Positions 46,250 through 54,587 of a DNA stretch of 64,000 bases are shown one piece after another. Origin of the DNA: Glycomyces algeriensis (GTDB taxonomy: Bacteria > Actinomycetota > Actinomycetes > Mycobacteriales > Micromonosporaceae); NCBI RefSeq assembly GCF_027622855.1, contig NZ_JAPZVR010000002.1, positions 390,681 through 454,680 on the forward strand, in the 5' to 3' direction. Under the pieces are notes generated by a model. It did no database searches. It was not told the DNA's origin and worked only from the letters and a program-made list of their open reading frames with translations. Each line of letters opens with the position of its first letter. Position 1 is the first letter of the stretch. The translations under genes were made by a program, and so were the position numbers.

Positions 46250-46939
46250 ATGGGTGTCAGCCCATCTGAAGACCCGCTTGCAGGCGTCGCCATGTTCGCC
46301 GGCCTCGACCCGCAGGCACGGCGGCAGATCGCGGGGGTGGCGGTACAGCGCCACTACCGGCGTGGGCACCTCCTGTTCTTCGAAGGCGAGCCGGGCGAAT
46401 CACTCATCATGATCAGGTCGGGAGCCGTGAGCGTCTTCCGCACCGCCGCGACCGGCGAGCGCGCGATGCTCCACGTCGCCCGCGCCCCCGAAGTGCTCGG
46501 TGAAGTCTCCCTGCTGGACGGATCGCCCCGGTCGGCCAGCGCGGAGGCACTCGAGGACACGTCGGCGCTGGCGCTGGCGCGGTCGTCGTTCCTGGAACTG
46601 GTGCATGGCAACCCGAAGATGCTGGACGCGGTCCTGCGGTCGATGGGCATGATCGTGCGGCGACTGACCGAGCAGTCCTCCGACCACGTGTTTCTGGACC
46701 TGCCTGGGCGGGTGGCGAAGACGCTGGTGCGGCTCGCCGAGCAGCACTCGTCGCCGATGACGACCATTGAGCTGAACCAGACGCAGCTGGCCGAGATGGC
46801 CGGCGGTTCACGCCAGAGCGTGAACCAGGCGATCGGGATCTTCGCGAACCGCGGCTGGCTGCGCACCGAGGGCCGCAAGATCGTCGTGGTCGACCTCCCG
46901 GCGCTGCGGCGGCGGGCGGGCTTCGGTGGAGCCGAATAG
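46250..46939 (+). CDS. crp: Crp/Fnr-family global regulator (cAMP-receptor type)
   Basis: A 229-residue protein: a cyclic-nucleotide-binding barrel (LFFEGEPGESLIMIRSGAVSVF, then VLGEVSLLDGSPRSASAEAL, the phosphate-binding cassette with Arg-Ser) and a C-terminal HTH (TTIELNQTQLAEMAGGSRQSVNQAIGIFANRGWL). It has no Fe-S cysteines, so it belongs with Crp/GlxR and not Fnr. The GGSRQSVNQ recognition helix is the usual actinobacterial form. The ATG has GGGGGAG upstream. It likely acts as a global carbon regulator. Confidence 0.93.
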   Translation: MGVSPSEDPLAGVAMFAGLDPQARRQIAGVAVQRHYRRGHLLFFEGEPGESLIMIRSGAVSVFRTAATGERAMLHVARAPEVLGEVSLLDGSPRSASAEALEDTSALALARSSFLELVHGNPKMLDAVLRSMGMIVRRLTEQSSDHVFLDLPGRVAKTLVRLAEQHSSPMTTIELNQTQLAEMAGGSRQSVNQAIGIFANRGWLRTEGRKIVVVDLPALRRRAGFGGAE

Positions 46940-47032
46940 AGAGCACAGCGGCGGCGGAGCCGAATATGCGGCACCATGGCGCAGGAAGCGCCCCGTCTGA
47001 GCCCAGCCGGAACCGCCTACCGGGCCCGGCGG

Positions 47033-47710
47033 CTACGGCTTGCCCTTCTCCTTGAACTTCGCGGCGTACTCGTCGACGTAATCCTGGCCTGACAGCGCCC
47101 TGAGGGCGTCCATGACCTCGTCGGTGACGGCGCGTTCGATGAAGCGGTCGCCTACGAGCTCGCGGTAGCGGTTGAAGTCGAGCGAGGGCCCGAACTTGAT
47201 CTTGACGCGGCCGATGCGGGGGATGCGCTTCCCGATCGGCTGCAGCTCACCGGTGTTGAGCATGGCGACGGGGACGACCGGGGAGCCGGTCTGGAGGGCG
47301 AGGCGGGCCACGCCGGTCTTGCCGCGGTAGAGGCGGCCGTCGGGCGAGCGGGTGCCCTCGGGGTAGATGCCGAAGAGGCGGCCTTCGGAGAGGACGCGCT
47401 TGCCGGTGTCGAGCGAGGCGCTGGCGGCGTCGCCGCCGGCCCGGTCGACGGGGATGGCGCCGACGGCCTTCATGAAGGTGCGGACGAACCAGCCTTTGAA
47501 GCCCGTACCGGTGAAGTACTCCTCTTTCGCGATGAACGTGACCCGGCGCTTGACGACCAGGGGCATGAAGAAGGAGTCGGTGACGGCGAGGTGGTTCGAG
47601 GCCAGGATCACCGGGCCGTCCTCGGGCACGTGTTCGAGCCCGTCGACCTGGGGCCGGTACACGGCCCACAGCAGCGAGCCCAGCGTCGCCTTCAGCACCC
47701 AGTAGATCAC
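47033..47710 (-). CDS. 1-acyl-sn-glycerol-3-phosphate acyltransferase family (PlsC)
   Basis: A 225-residue membrane-associated acyltransferase of phospholipid synthesis. Motifs are the catalytic HX4D in ASNHLAVTDSFFMP, FTGTGFKGWFVRTFMKAVG, GIYPEGTRSPDGRLYRG and VVPVAMLNTGELQPIG. The GTG start gives VIYWVLKATLG, a short N-terminal hydrophobic stretch. No Shine-Dalgarno; TACGCT (47718-47723) lies 7 nt upstream. It diverges from an esterase. Several PlsC paralogues are usual in actinomycetes, so the exact acceptor is not fixed. Confidence 0.92.
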   Translation of the reverse strand: MIYWVLKATLGSLLWAVYRPQVDGLEHVPEDGPVILASNHLAVTDSFFMPLVVKRRVTFIAKEEYFTGTGFKGWFVRTFMKAVGAIPVDRAGGDAASASLDTGKRVLSEGRLFGIYPEGTRSPDGRLYRGKTGVARLALQTGSPVVPVAMLNTGELQPIGKRIPRIGRVKIKFGPSLDFNRYRELVGDRFIERAVTDEVMDALRALSGQDYVDEYAAKFKEKGKP

Positions 47711-47717
47711 GCGTTCA

Positions 47718-47723
47718 AGCGTA
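47718..47723 (-). promoter_or_regulatory. -10 element, leaderless acyltransferase gene
   Basis: TACGCT on the minus strand, 7 nt before the GTG at 47710. Confidence 0.5.
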
Positions 47724-47927
47724 TCGGTACCGGTCAATAGGTCTGACGTCGATCGTTCCCGGGCGCGCGGATCGGCGCGGCGGGGGTTCCCGCGCGGTGG
47801 CGGCGGTCGGCGGACCCGTGCGAGAATGGGCAAGCGGCGCGAAACGGGACCGCCCGGCCGCCGTGCGACCGCGGGCCGTGCGCCCGGCGGTTCCCGCGCC
47901 CCGTCATTCAGCTACCCGGGAGGCGAC

Positions 47928-48698
47928 GTGACGAACGATTCCGAGGAGTTCACGTTCGACCTCGGTGTTGACGCCAAGGCCACGATGGTGCTGTGCCACG
48001 GCTTCACCTCCGATCCGGCGAGCATGCGCCCATGGGGCGACTACCTGCGGGAACACGGCTTCAATGTCGTCGCTCCGCTGCTGCCCGGCCACGGCGAGAC
48101 GTGGCAGGTGCTGGCGAAGGCGACCTGGCAGCAGTGGTACGCGCGGCTCGAGGAGGCGCTGGACGAGGCGCTGGCCCTGGGCCGGCCGGTGTTCGCGGGC
48201 GGCCTGTCGATGGGCGGGTCGCTCTGCCTGCGGCTGGCCGAGCAGCGCGGCGGCGACCTTGCGGGCCTGGTGCTGGTGAACCCGGCGATCTTCGACGACA
48301 AGCCGCAGGGGTTCCTGGCGCCGGTGCTGCGGTACGTGATGCCGAGCGTGGCTTCGATCGGCTCCGACGTGAACAAGCCGGACGTGCGGGAGAAGACCAC
48401 GTCGCGGACGCCGGTGGCGGCGTACGCGTCGCTGCGGCGGTTGTGGCAGGTGACGCGGCCGGAGCTGGCGCGGGTCACGGTGCCGCTGCGGATCTTCACG
48501 AGCGCGGAGGACCACGTGGTGAGCCCCCGCAACACCGCGGTGATCCGGGCGGGCGTGCGTTCCAAGGACGTCGAGTCGACGGTGCTGCCGCGGAGCTTCC
48601 ATGTGGCGACGCTCGACTACGACGCCGAGACGATCTTCTCCGGGAGTGTCGAGTTCATGAACCGGCAGCTGGTCAAGACCCGAGGTGTCCATGACTGA
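47928..48698 (+). CDS. alpha/beta hydrolase, carboxylesterase (Est30-like)
   Basis: A 256-residue cytosolic esterase. The oxyanion region is VLCHGFTSDPASMRPWGDYL, the nucleophile Ser lies in FAGGLSMGGSLCLRLAE, the acid in IFTSAEDHVVSPRN and the His in LPRSFHVATLDYDAE. The pattern is that of Geobacillus Est30 and monoacylglycerol-lipase-type enzymes. The GTG at 47928 has GGGAGG at 5 nt; an upstream in-frame ATG is rejected. The next gene overlaps its 3' end, so the two are probably co-transcribed. Confidence 0.9.
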   Translation: MTNDSEEFTFDLGVDAKATMVLCHGFTSDPASMRPWGDYLREHGFNVVAPLLPGHGETWQVLAKATWQQWYARLEEALDEALALGRPVFAGGLSMGGSLCLRLAEQRGGDLAGLVLVNPAIFDDKPQGFLAPVLRYVMPSVASIGSDVNKPDVREKTTSRTPVAAYASLRRLWQVTRPELARVTVPLRIFTSAEDHVVSPRNTAVIRAGVRSKDVESTVLPRSFHVATLDYDAETIFSGSVEFMNRQLVKTRGVHD

Positions 48699-49206
48699 CC
48701 GCAGTGAGCAGGAAGGCAACGGCGAGCCCGACAGCGGCGAGCAGGGCGGCGCGCCCGAGGAGCTGCGACCGGAGGACGTCGACCGGCGCTTCAACGAGCT
48801 CATCAAGGGCTTGGGGGACACCGGCAGCGGGATCCTGAAGGAGCACGACGCCGAGGGGCGTCAGGCCGAGGCCGAGCCGACGCCGCCCCGGGCGTCGTCC
48901 TCCTCGGACGACGAGCCGACGCTGCTGGACCTGTGGGACGTCGAGCTGCCGGACGATGACGACGAGGACGACTACGACCCGCCGGAGCCGCCTCCGGTGC
49001 CGTGGCCGAGCCTGCCGGCGGTCGGCGGACTGCTGCTCATCATCGGCGGCATCGCGCTGCTGGTGAATCCGGGCATGGCGCCGCTGGGGACGAACCCCGG
49101 ACGGCTCGTCGGGTTCGTGGGGTTCCTGATCGGCGTGTGGCTGCTCATCAGCCGCCTGCGCCCGGACAAGGAACCGGACGACACCGACGACGGCGCGGTC
49201 GTTTAA
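48691..49206 (+). CDS. acidic membrane protein with two C-terminal helices
   Basis: A 171-residue protein. The long cytosolic N-terminus is very acidic (VELPDDDDEDDYDPPEPPP), then two helices (AVGGLLLIIGGIALLVNPG and LVGFVGFLIGVWLLISRL) and a short acidic tail. The ATG at 48691 has GAGG upstream and overlaps the esterase end by 8 nt. Similar proteins follow this esterase type in other actinomycetes, from memory; no function is known. Confidence 0.78.
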   Translation: MTDRSEQEGNGEPDSGEQGGAPEELRPEDVDRRFNELIKGLGDTGSGILKEHDAEGRQAEAEPTPPRASSSSDDEPTLLDLWDVELPDDDDEDDYDPPEPPPVPWPSLPAVGGLLLIIGGIALLVNPGMAPLGTNPGRLVGFVGFLIGVWLLISRLRPDKEPDDTDDGAVV

Positions 49207-49585
49207 GGCACGGCACCTCAGACACGGCACTTCAGGCGCAGTCGTCAGCGATACGGCGCCATTCGGGGCGAAGCCTTCGGGCTCAGCCCCGGACCTCTGC
49301 CCCGAACGGGTGAATCCTCCCCAGCGGCAGGCCTGCCTCGGTCCGCCTTCAGCTCGGCTTCAGGTTCGCCTCGTTAGTGTCGAAACCGGGGGCCCTTCCC
49401 GGAGTCGACACGGACACTCGGCGTGCGCCGAAACGGCGGGCATCCCGCGTCCGCGACGGACGGCCCAGCGGCCGGCTTCAGCTTCGCTTCAGGTCGCTTC
49501 AGCTTGGCTTCAGGTTCGCCTCGCTACCTTGGAAAACCGGGGAACCAAACCCAGCCCGCAGCAGTGCTTTCGGCGTGCGCCGGGG
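49207..49585 (+). other. 379-nt gene-free region
   Basis: No reading frame here looks coding. It holds two 34-bp copies of a CTTCAG direct-repeat promoter (see 49347-49530) separated by exactly 150 nt and, after each copy, a similar GAAA(A)CCGGGG stretch and CGGCGTGCGCC, so the whole block seems to be an imperfect 150-bp duplication. Confidence 0.6.
49347..49530 (+). promoter_or_regulatory. duplicated promoter with CTTCAG direct repeats
   Basis: CTTCAG occurs at 49347 and 49358, and again at 49476, 49487, 49497 and 49508, spaced 10-11 nt, one helix turn. In both clusters the last copy is followed by GTTCGCCTCG and then a -10-like hexamer, TAGTGT (49375-49380) or TACCTT (49525-49530), at identical distance. 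Helical-phase direct repeats ending at the -35 position are the known form of OmpR/PhoB-type response-regulator activation sites. Both promoters point rightward, yet no plus-strand gene follows until 51720. Confidence 0.6.
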
Positions 49586-50218
49586 TCAGCCCTTCTGTGC
49601 GTCGAGCCAGGACAGGACCGTGTCGAGGAGCCCTTCCGCGGCGGGGCCCTTGAAGATGTCGTTGGGGGCGCCCGCGAAGGTCAGCGGGGTGATGCCGTAC
49701 TCGTCGGCGACCGCCTGGGCCTCCTTCGACTGCGTCTCGGACTCGCTCACCACCAGCAGCACCGGCGGTTCGCCCACCGGCTTCGGGAGCTGCTTCGGGA
49801 CGCGCTGGGGCGACACGAGCACCAGGCCCGCCGCCGGGTAGCGCCCGGCCGCGAGCGCGGCCCAGGCCGCGCCCTCGCCGTGTCCCATGAGGACGGTCTG
49901 GCGGGGCACGGTCACCGCGGCCTGCACGACATCGTGGGCGCGGGCCTCCGGGCCGCCTTCGGCGGTGGGCGTGCCGCCCTGGCCGCGCACGCTCACAGCC
50001 GCCGCGTACCGGCCCGAGGAGGCGATCCGCTTGAGCCACAAGGCGTTGAAGGCCGCCGCACCGGCCGGGTCGCCGGTGCAGCAGAGGACCGGGTTCGTCT
50101 CGGGGTTGTCCTTGATCTCGATGTCGAACAGGTCGGCGGGCTCGAAGACGGCGATCTCGCGCCGGACCGGAACCGGCTCGGGGGTGCGGGCGCGCCGGAC
50201 CCAGGCGGTGAGGCTCAT
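49586..50218 (-). CDS. alpha/beta-hydrolase-fold protein lacking the nucleophile serine
   Basis: A 210-residue protein with an alpha/beta-hydrolase pattern: PVLCCTGDPAGAAAFNALW, a nucleophile elbow LMGHGEGAAWAALA, and VLLVVSESETQSKEAQ near the acid position. The elbow reads G-H-G-E-G where active enzymes have G-x-S-x-G, so the serine is missing and hydrolysis is unlikely. The ATG overlaps the stop of the flavin monooxygenase gene (ATGA at 50215-50218). It may bind the monooxygenase product or act as a chaperone or decoy; this is a guess. Confidence 0.7.
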   Translation of the reverse strand: MSLTAWVRRARTPEPVPVRREIAVFEPADLFDIEIKDNPETNPVLCCTGDPAGAAAFNALWLKRIASSGRYAAAVSVRGQGGTPTAEGGPEARAHDVVQAAVTVPRQTVLMGHGEGAAWAALAAGRYPAAGLVLVSPQRVPKQLPKPVGEPPVLLVVSESETQSKEAQAVADEYGITPLTFAGAPNDIFKGPAAEGLLDTVLSWLDAQKG

Positions 50219-51588
50219 TTGGCGGGCTCCTGTTCGAGGGTGTCGATGATGCGCCCCAGGCTGGCCAAGTACTCCTCGGCATCGACCACGAGGCGGCGGC
50301 GCGGGTCGACGTGCTCCACCGCGTGCTGGCTCGATTCGGCGTTGACCTGGTGCTTGAAGCTCTCGGCGCGTTCGGGGTCGCTCTTGCGGACCTGGAGCCA
50401 GCGCGCGATCGCGTGGGTCTGCCAGTGGACGATCGGGAGCACGCCGACGCCGGGTTCGACGAGCCCGGCGACGGCCAGAGTCTGGGCCTTGGGCGAGAAC
50501 ATGCGAGCGAACAGCCGCGGTGCGGGTTCGTCGCGCGTCCCGCCGAGGAGTTCCGGTGCGACGCAGGCGATCTTGGGCTGGTAGCCGGTGGCGAGGACGA
50601 CGAGGTCGGGACGGGTCTCGGTGCCGTCGGCGAACGCGACGTCGAACCCGTCGAAGCGGGCGACCTCGCCGCGGCGCTTGATGGAGCCGTCGCCCACGTG
50701 CTCGAGGTAGCGGCCGTTGCGCACGGGCTCCTCGTCCCCCGGGCCGTAGTCCGGGGTCTCGACGCCCATGCGCTCGGCGAGCCGGCTGGGGCCCTTGAGG
50801 ACGCGGTCGGTGAGGAAGCGGCGCAGGAACTTCGGCCGGGAGTTGAGGCGGGCGAGCGCGTAGTCGGCGGGTTCGCCGCCGAGGTACTTGGGCAGGTGCC
50901 AGGTGCCGCGGCGCACGGAGTGGACGCAGCTGGCGGCGTTCACGGCGGCTTCGCAGGCGATGTCGACGCCGGAGTTGCCGCCGCCGATGACGAGGACGTG
51001 CTTGCCGCGCAGGCGGGACGGGTCCTTGAGCTGCGAGGAGTGGAGGACGGTGCCGCGGAAGTCGTCCAGGCCCGGGTAGGACGGGAGGTTCGGGGCCCAG
51101 TGGTGGCCGGTCGCGATGATGACCGCGCCGTAGCGCAGGCGCCGGGCGGCGCTGCCGGCGGCGGGCTTGACGACGACTTCGAAGCGGGCGCCTTCGACCG
51201 GTTCGAGGTGGGAGATCTCGGAGCCGTACCAGATGTGCTCGGAGAGCCCGAAGTGCTTGGCGTACGAGGTCAGGTACTCGAGCATCTGGGTCGCGGAGGG
51301 GTAGTCCGGCCAGTCGTCGGGCATCGGGAAGTCGGGGATCTCGGTCTGGGACCGGGAGGTGACGAGGTGGGTGTTGGGGTAGAGGGCGCTGTGCTGGTTC
51401 TGGGGGTTCCACAGGCCGCCGAGCACGGTGTCGCGCTCGTAGCAGTCGACTTCGAAGCCGTTCTCGCGGAGGTTCTTGACCGCGATGAGGCCGGACGCTC
51501 CGGCGCCGATCACGCAGACGGCCTCGCCGCGGTCGTAGGCGGCCTGGGAGGAGTACTCCTGCAAGGGACGGTCTCCTTCGATGGGCAT
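50215..51588 (-). CDS. class B flavin-dependent monooxygenase (FMO subclass)
   Basis: A 457-residue enzyme with two dinucleotide loops: FAD at CVIGAGASGLIAVKNL and NADPH at VLVIGGGNSGVDIACEA, plus the ATGYQP motif (VVLATGYQPKIACVAP). The linker reads FRGTVLHSSQL, matching FxGxxxHxxx of FMOs without the Trp of Baeyer-Villiger enzymes, so N- or S-oxygenation is more likely. The substrate is unknown. It is coupled to a pseudo-hydrolase gene and divergent from a P450. Confidence 0.9.
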   Translation of the reverse strand: MPIEGDRPLQEYSSQAAYDRGEAVCVIGAGASGLIAVKNLRENGFEVDCYERDTVLGGLWNPQNQHSALYPNTHLVTSRSQTEIPDFPMPDDWPDYPSATQMLEYLTSYAKHFGLSEHIWYGSEISHLEPVEGARFEVVVKPAAGSAARRLRYGAVIIATGHHWAPNLPSYPGLDDFRGTVLHSSQLKDPSRLRGKHVLVIGGGNSGVDIACEAAVNAASCVHSVRRGTWHLPKYLGGEPADYALARLNSRPKFLRRFLTDRVLKGPSRLAERMGVETPDYGPGDEEPVRNGRYLEHVGDGSIKRRGEVARFDGFDVAFADGTETRPDLVVLATGYQPKIACVAPELLGGTRDEPAPRLFARMFSPKAQTLAVAGLVEPGVGVLPIVHWQTHAIARWLQVRKSDPERAESFKHQVNAESSQHAVEHVDPRRRLVVDAEEYLASLGRIIDTLEQEPAK

Positions 51589-51707
51589 TCAGTCAGGTGC
51601 CGGACGGCGTTCCCGCGGGTGGGACCGCCGGGGGGCGGGTCGCGATGCGGGGCGCCGAAAGACTGAGAGCAGATTACCGTGAACGGGACTCGTACTTTCG
51701 GGGGAGG

Positions 51708-51713
51708 TAGGCT
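51708..51713 (+). promoter_or_regulatory. -10 element, leaderless P450 gene
   Basis: TAGGCT, 6 nt before the GTG at 51720. GGGGGAGG lies just before it but too far for a ribosome site. Confidence 0.5.
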
Positions 51714-51719
51714 GCGCGC

Positions 51720-52844
51720 GTGCTCTTCGAGCTGTGGAAACATCCCCGACCCGATGCCCCGGTGCTCCGCCGAGACGGGCAGGTGGTGGTGTCCTCGCAC
51801 CGTCTCGCCAAGCAGGTGCTGGCCGACCGCGAGCGGTTCTCGGCCGCGAACGCGCTCGACGCGGTCACGCCGATCCCCGCGGGCGCGCTGCGGGAGCTGA
51901 CGCGCCACCGGTTCCGGCTTCCCGCGACGTTGGCCAACAACGACTCCGACTCGCACGAGCAGATCCGGGCGGCGTTCGGGGCGGTCTTCGCGCCCGCGAA
52001 CGTGGAGGCGCTGCGCCCATGGCTGCAGGGGCTCGCGCGCCGGACGGCCGCCGGGGTCGCGTGGCGGTTGCGGGCGGGCGAGGCGGTGGACGTGGACGCC
52101 GCGGTGTCCTCGGAGATCCCGCTGGCTGCGCTGGCGCGGCTGCTGGGCCTGGAAGTCGAAGCGGCCGTTGCGGTCAAGCGATTCAGCCGGGCCGCGCTGG
52201 AGCTGTTCTGGGGCGATCCGTCTCCGGAACGGCAGCGCGAGCTGGCCGCCGTGGTGGGGCCTTTCCATGCGTTGCTGCGGAGTTGGACCGCGGGCTCGAC
52301 GGGTGCGACGAGGCTGCTGCTCGAGGAGCACGGCGAGGACGCGGCGACCGCGGCGCTGTTCTTCCTGCTCGTGGCGGGCCAGGAGACGACGTCGCAGTTC
52401 TTGACGCTGCTGCTGCACCGGCTGGTCGAGGAGCCCGCATTGCTTGAGTCGGAGCCCGCGGCGATCGTCGAGGAGGGCCTGCGGCTGCTGCCGCCGATCA
52501 CGTCGTGGCGGCGGGTCGTGAAGCGGGACACGGACATCGGCGGTTTCGAGGTGCGGGCGGGCGAGTCGGTGCTGGTGTGGCTGGGGGCCGCCGGCGTGGA
52601 CGAGGGCGTGGCCGAGTGTCCGATGCGGATGGTGCCGGGCCAGCGGGGCTCACGGCGGCACTTGGCGTTCGGGGCGGGCGCGCACCGGTGTTTGGGGAGC
52701 CAGTTGTCGCGTCTGGAGGCCGAGGTGGTCGTGGCGGAGCTGGCGCCGCTGCTCCCCCGCTGCCGGGTGGTGGCCGCTCCGGTGAGCGAGCCGAACTTGT
52801 CGTTCCGGATGCCGAGCCCGCTCGTGGTGCGGCTCGCCGCTTGA
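51720..52844 (+). CDS. cytochrome P450
   Basis: A 374-residue bacterial class I P450. The I-helix is FLLVAGQETTSQFLTLL, the ExxR is seen in VEEGLRLLPP, and the heme loop is HLAFGAGAHRCLGSQLSRLE with the axial cysteine. The N-terminus is short: VLFELWKHPRPDAPVLRRDG begins close to the first beta-sheet, so the protein is about 25 residues shorter than usual. No ferredoxin or reductase gene is near. The substrate is unknown; the neighbouring FMO gene suggests an oxidative role, but shared function is unproven. Confidence 0.9.
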   Translation: MLFELWKHPRPDAPVLRRDGQVVVSSHRLAKQVLADRERFSAANALDAVTPIPAGALRELTRHRFRLPATLANNDSDSHEQIRAAFGAVFAPANVEALRPWLQGLARRTAAGVAWRLRAGEAVDVDAAVSSEIPLAALARLLGLEVEAAVAVKRFSRAALELFWGDPSPERQRELAAVVGPFHALLRSWTAGSTGATRLLLEEHGEDAATAALFFLLVAGQETTSQFLTLLLHRLVEEPALLESEPAAIVEEGLRLLPPITSWRRVVKRDTDIGGFEVRAGESVLVWLGAAGVDEGVAECPMRMVPGQRGSRRHLAFGAGAHRCLGSQLSRLEAEVVVAELAPLLPRCRVVAAPVSEPNLSFRMPSPLVVRLAA

Positions 52845-52863
52845 ACTCCGGCACTAAATGCGT

Positions 52864-52877
52864 TGCATTGCGATGCA
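52864..52877 (+). promoter_or_regulatory. inverted repeat upstream of the Nudix gene
   Basis: TGCAT and ATGCA separated by 4 nt, between the P450 stop and the Nudix start. It may be a small operator. A -10-like CAGGCT (52887-52892) lies 6 nt before the Nudix ATG, one base off the leaderless pattern. Confidence 0.35.
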
Positions 52878-52898
52878 GGCGCTTGCCAGGCTGTCCGG

Positions 52899-53390
52899 AT
52901 GCCTGAATTCCTGGAGTTCCGCCAACGCGGCACCGCTTACGTCCTTCGCGATCTGCCCGAGCGGCCCGGAGTCGAGGTCCTCGTGATGCTCCACCGGGAC
53001 CAGCCGGAGGCCGGGGTGCAGGTCCCCGGGGGCGGGGCGCGGCCGGGCGAGACCCCCGGCGAGACGGCGATGCGCGAAGCGGTCGAGGAGACCGGCGTCC
53101 GGGGCGTCGTGTTCGGCGCGGTGCTCGGCAGCAAGCTGATGGCGGTGCCGGAGTGGCGCGCGTTCGACTACCAGGTGACCACGTACTCGTGGATGAGCAC
53201 GGAGGACCGGCGGGACTCGTGGGACCACACGGTGGTCGACACCGGCGACGAGGACGACGGGCTGCGGATGCGCTGCGAGTTCCGGCCGGTCGAGGCGTCC
53301 GGCATCGACTGGGGCCTGGACTGGCTGCTCGGTCTCGCGCTCCCGAGGTTCCGGGCGGCCCGCGCGGTCGGGCGCGGTGTGCCCGCGTAG
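52899..53390 (+). CDS. Nudix hydrolase
   Basis: A 163-residue protein with a complete Nudix box (GGARPGETPGETAMREAVEE followed by TGV): Gly-x5-Glu-x7-REAVEETG. It would cleave a nucleoside diphosphate linked to another group; the substrate cannot be told. The ATG at 52899 (MPEFLEFRQRG) is preferred over an upstream alternative because of the leaderless-like CAGGCT 6 nt before it. It ends shortly before a poly-G block, and no terminator is visible. Confidence 0.88.
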   Translation: MPEFLEFRQRGTAYVLRDLPERPGVEVLVMLHRDQPEAGVQVPGGGARPGETPGETAMREAVEETGVRGVVFGAVLGSKLMAVPEWRAFDYQVTTYSWMSTEDRRDSWDHTVVDTGDEDDGLRMRCEFRPVEASGIDWGLDWLLGLALPRFRAARAVGRGVPA

Positions 53391-53418
53391 CCGCGAGGCG
53401 CGGGTGGCCCGTCCGGCT

Positions 53419-53496
<78 letters not shown>

Positions 53497-53655
53497 CCCG
53501 TCCGGCGGGCGCCATGCGGGCGCGGGGGGTCGCGGCGCCCGCATCGCGCTGATTCGGCACCTATTGGGCCGGTTCGATGCCAATGTACTGGGCCGCGTCA
53601 ACCCTCGTGGGAGCGAGCGTCAACGCTGTGACGAGCCAGTGGGCGGGGCGTCACG

Positions 53656-54330
53656 CTAGCCGGTGATGCCGAAGCGGCCCAGGTCCCCTTCGAGGTCGAA
53701 CCACTCGGAGGAGCTGAGGCGGAAGGCCTCCGGGTCGAGGGCGGCGGCGTTCGCGGGAATCCAGCCGATGCGCCGGCCCGGGAGGTCCTTGAGGTTCTCG
53801 TACTCGGCCAGGCCGGGCTCGAGCGGCCACGATCCGATGAGGACGGACGCGTCGATGCCGCGCCGCGACAGCGCTTCCAGCGTCAGGGCCGTGTGGTTGA
53901 GGGTCCCGAGCCCTGCGCGGGCGACGACGACGGCCGGGCAGCCGAGCTCCACGGCGAGGTCGCGGGCGGTCCAGCCGCCCGCGCCGAGCTGGACGAGCAG
54001 ACCACCGGCGCCTTCGAGCAGGACCACCTCGGAGTGCAGGTCGAGGATCGTCTCGGCGACCTCGTGGAGGTCGAGCAGCGGCAGGCCGCTGCGGCGCGCG
54101 GCGGCGAAGGGCGCCAGCGGGTCCGGGTAGGCGGCGAGAGCGCGGGCCGGCGCGCCGGAGAGGCGGGCGACCTCGGCGGCGTCGTCGTCGTCACCGGTCT
54201 GGGCGAGCTTGACGACCTCGACGCTGCGGCCCTGCCGCATGAGGAAGGCGGCCAGCGCGGCGGTGGCGACGGTCTTGCCGACCCCGGTATCGGTGCCGGT
54301 CACGAGGACCGGTCCTTCGAAGGCGATCAT
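53656..54330 (-). CDS. bioD: dethiobiotin synthetase
   Basis: A 224-residue P-loop carboxylase converting DAPA to dethiobiotin with CO2 and ATP. The P-loop is VTGTDTGVGKTVATAAL. The next segment reads VVKLAQTGDDDDAAEVARLS, where many BioD have KPVQTG, and the EGAGGLLVQL loop follows. The ATG lacks a Shine-Dalgarno and has TACGTT (54337-54342) 6 nt upstream, so it seems to have its own leaderless promoter, separate from bioA-bioF. bioB is not in the window. Confidence 0.95.
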   Translation of the reverse strand: MIAFEGPVLVTGTDTGVGKTVATAALAAFLMRQGRSVEVVKLAQTGDDDDAAEVARLSGAPARALAAYPDPLAPFAAARRSGLPLLDLHEVAETILDLHSEVVLLEGAGGLLVQLGAGGWTARDLAVELGCPAVVVARAGLGTLNHTALTLEALSRRGIDASVLIGSWPLEPGLAEYENLKDLPGRRIGWIPANAAALDPEAFRLSSSEWFDLEGDLGRFGITG

Positions 54331-54336
54331 CCGGAT

Positions 54337-54342
54337 AACGTA
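54337..54342 (-). promoter_or_regulatory. -10 element, leaderless bioD
   Basis: TACGTT on the minus strand, 6 nt before the ATG at 54330. Confidence 0.55.
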
Positions 54343-54587
54343 ACGGCCCGCCGGGCAAGCCGCCCGTCGGCCGGTGCTTTAGCCATGACCTGCGGGAACG
54401 CTCGGGTGTCGGACCCGCGTGGGAGAGTCGTCTCATTTCTTCGGTCGGTCGGAGGTGGATGCGGGTGGGAAGGGGCATGCCCTACGCCCGGCGCGGTCGC
54501 AAGGCCACGAGCGCGGGCGTCGACGCCAACACCACCGCAAGACGCGGCCGCGAAGGCCGACGGGTGCACCGGCGCAGGCACCGCCCC

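Noticed and set aside
49381-49585. Short plus-strand peptide after the CTTCAG promoters
   Set aside because: Frames are Arg/Pro-rich with no Shine-Dalgarno and no clear stop near a start, so none could be supported.
49586-53390. Secondary-metabolite gene cluster (FMO, P450, Nudix)
   Set aside because: No synthase, carrier, tailoring set or resistance gene is present; the genes are divergent and have separate promoters.
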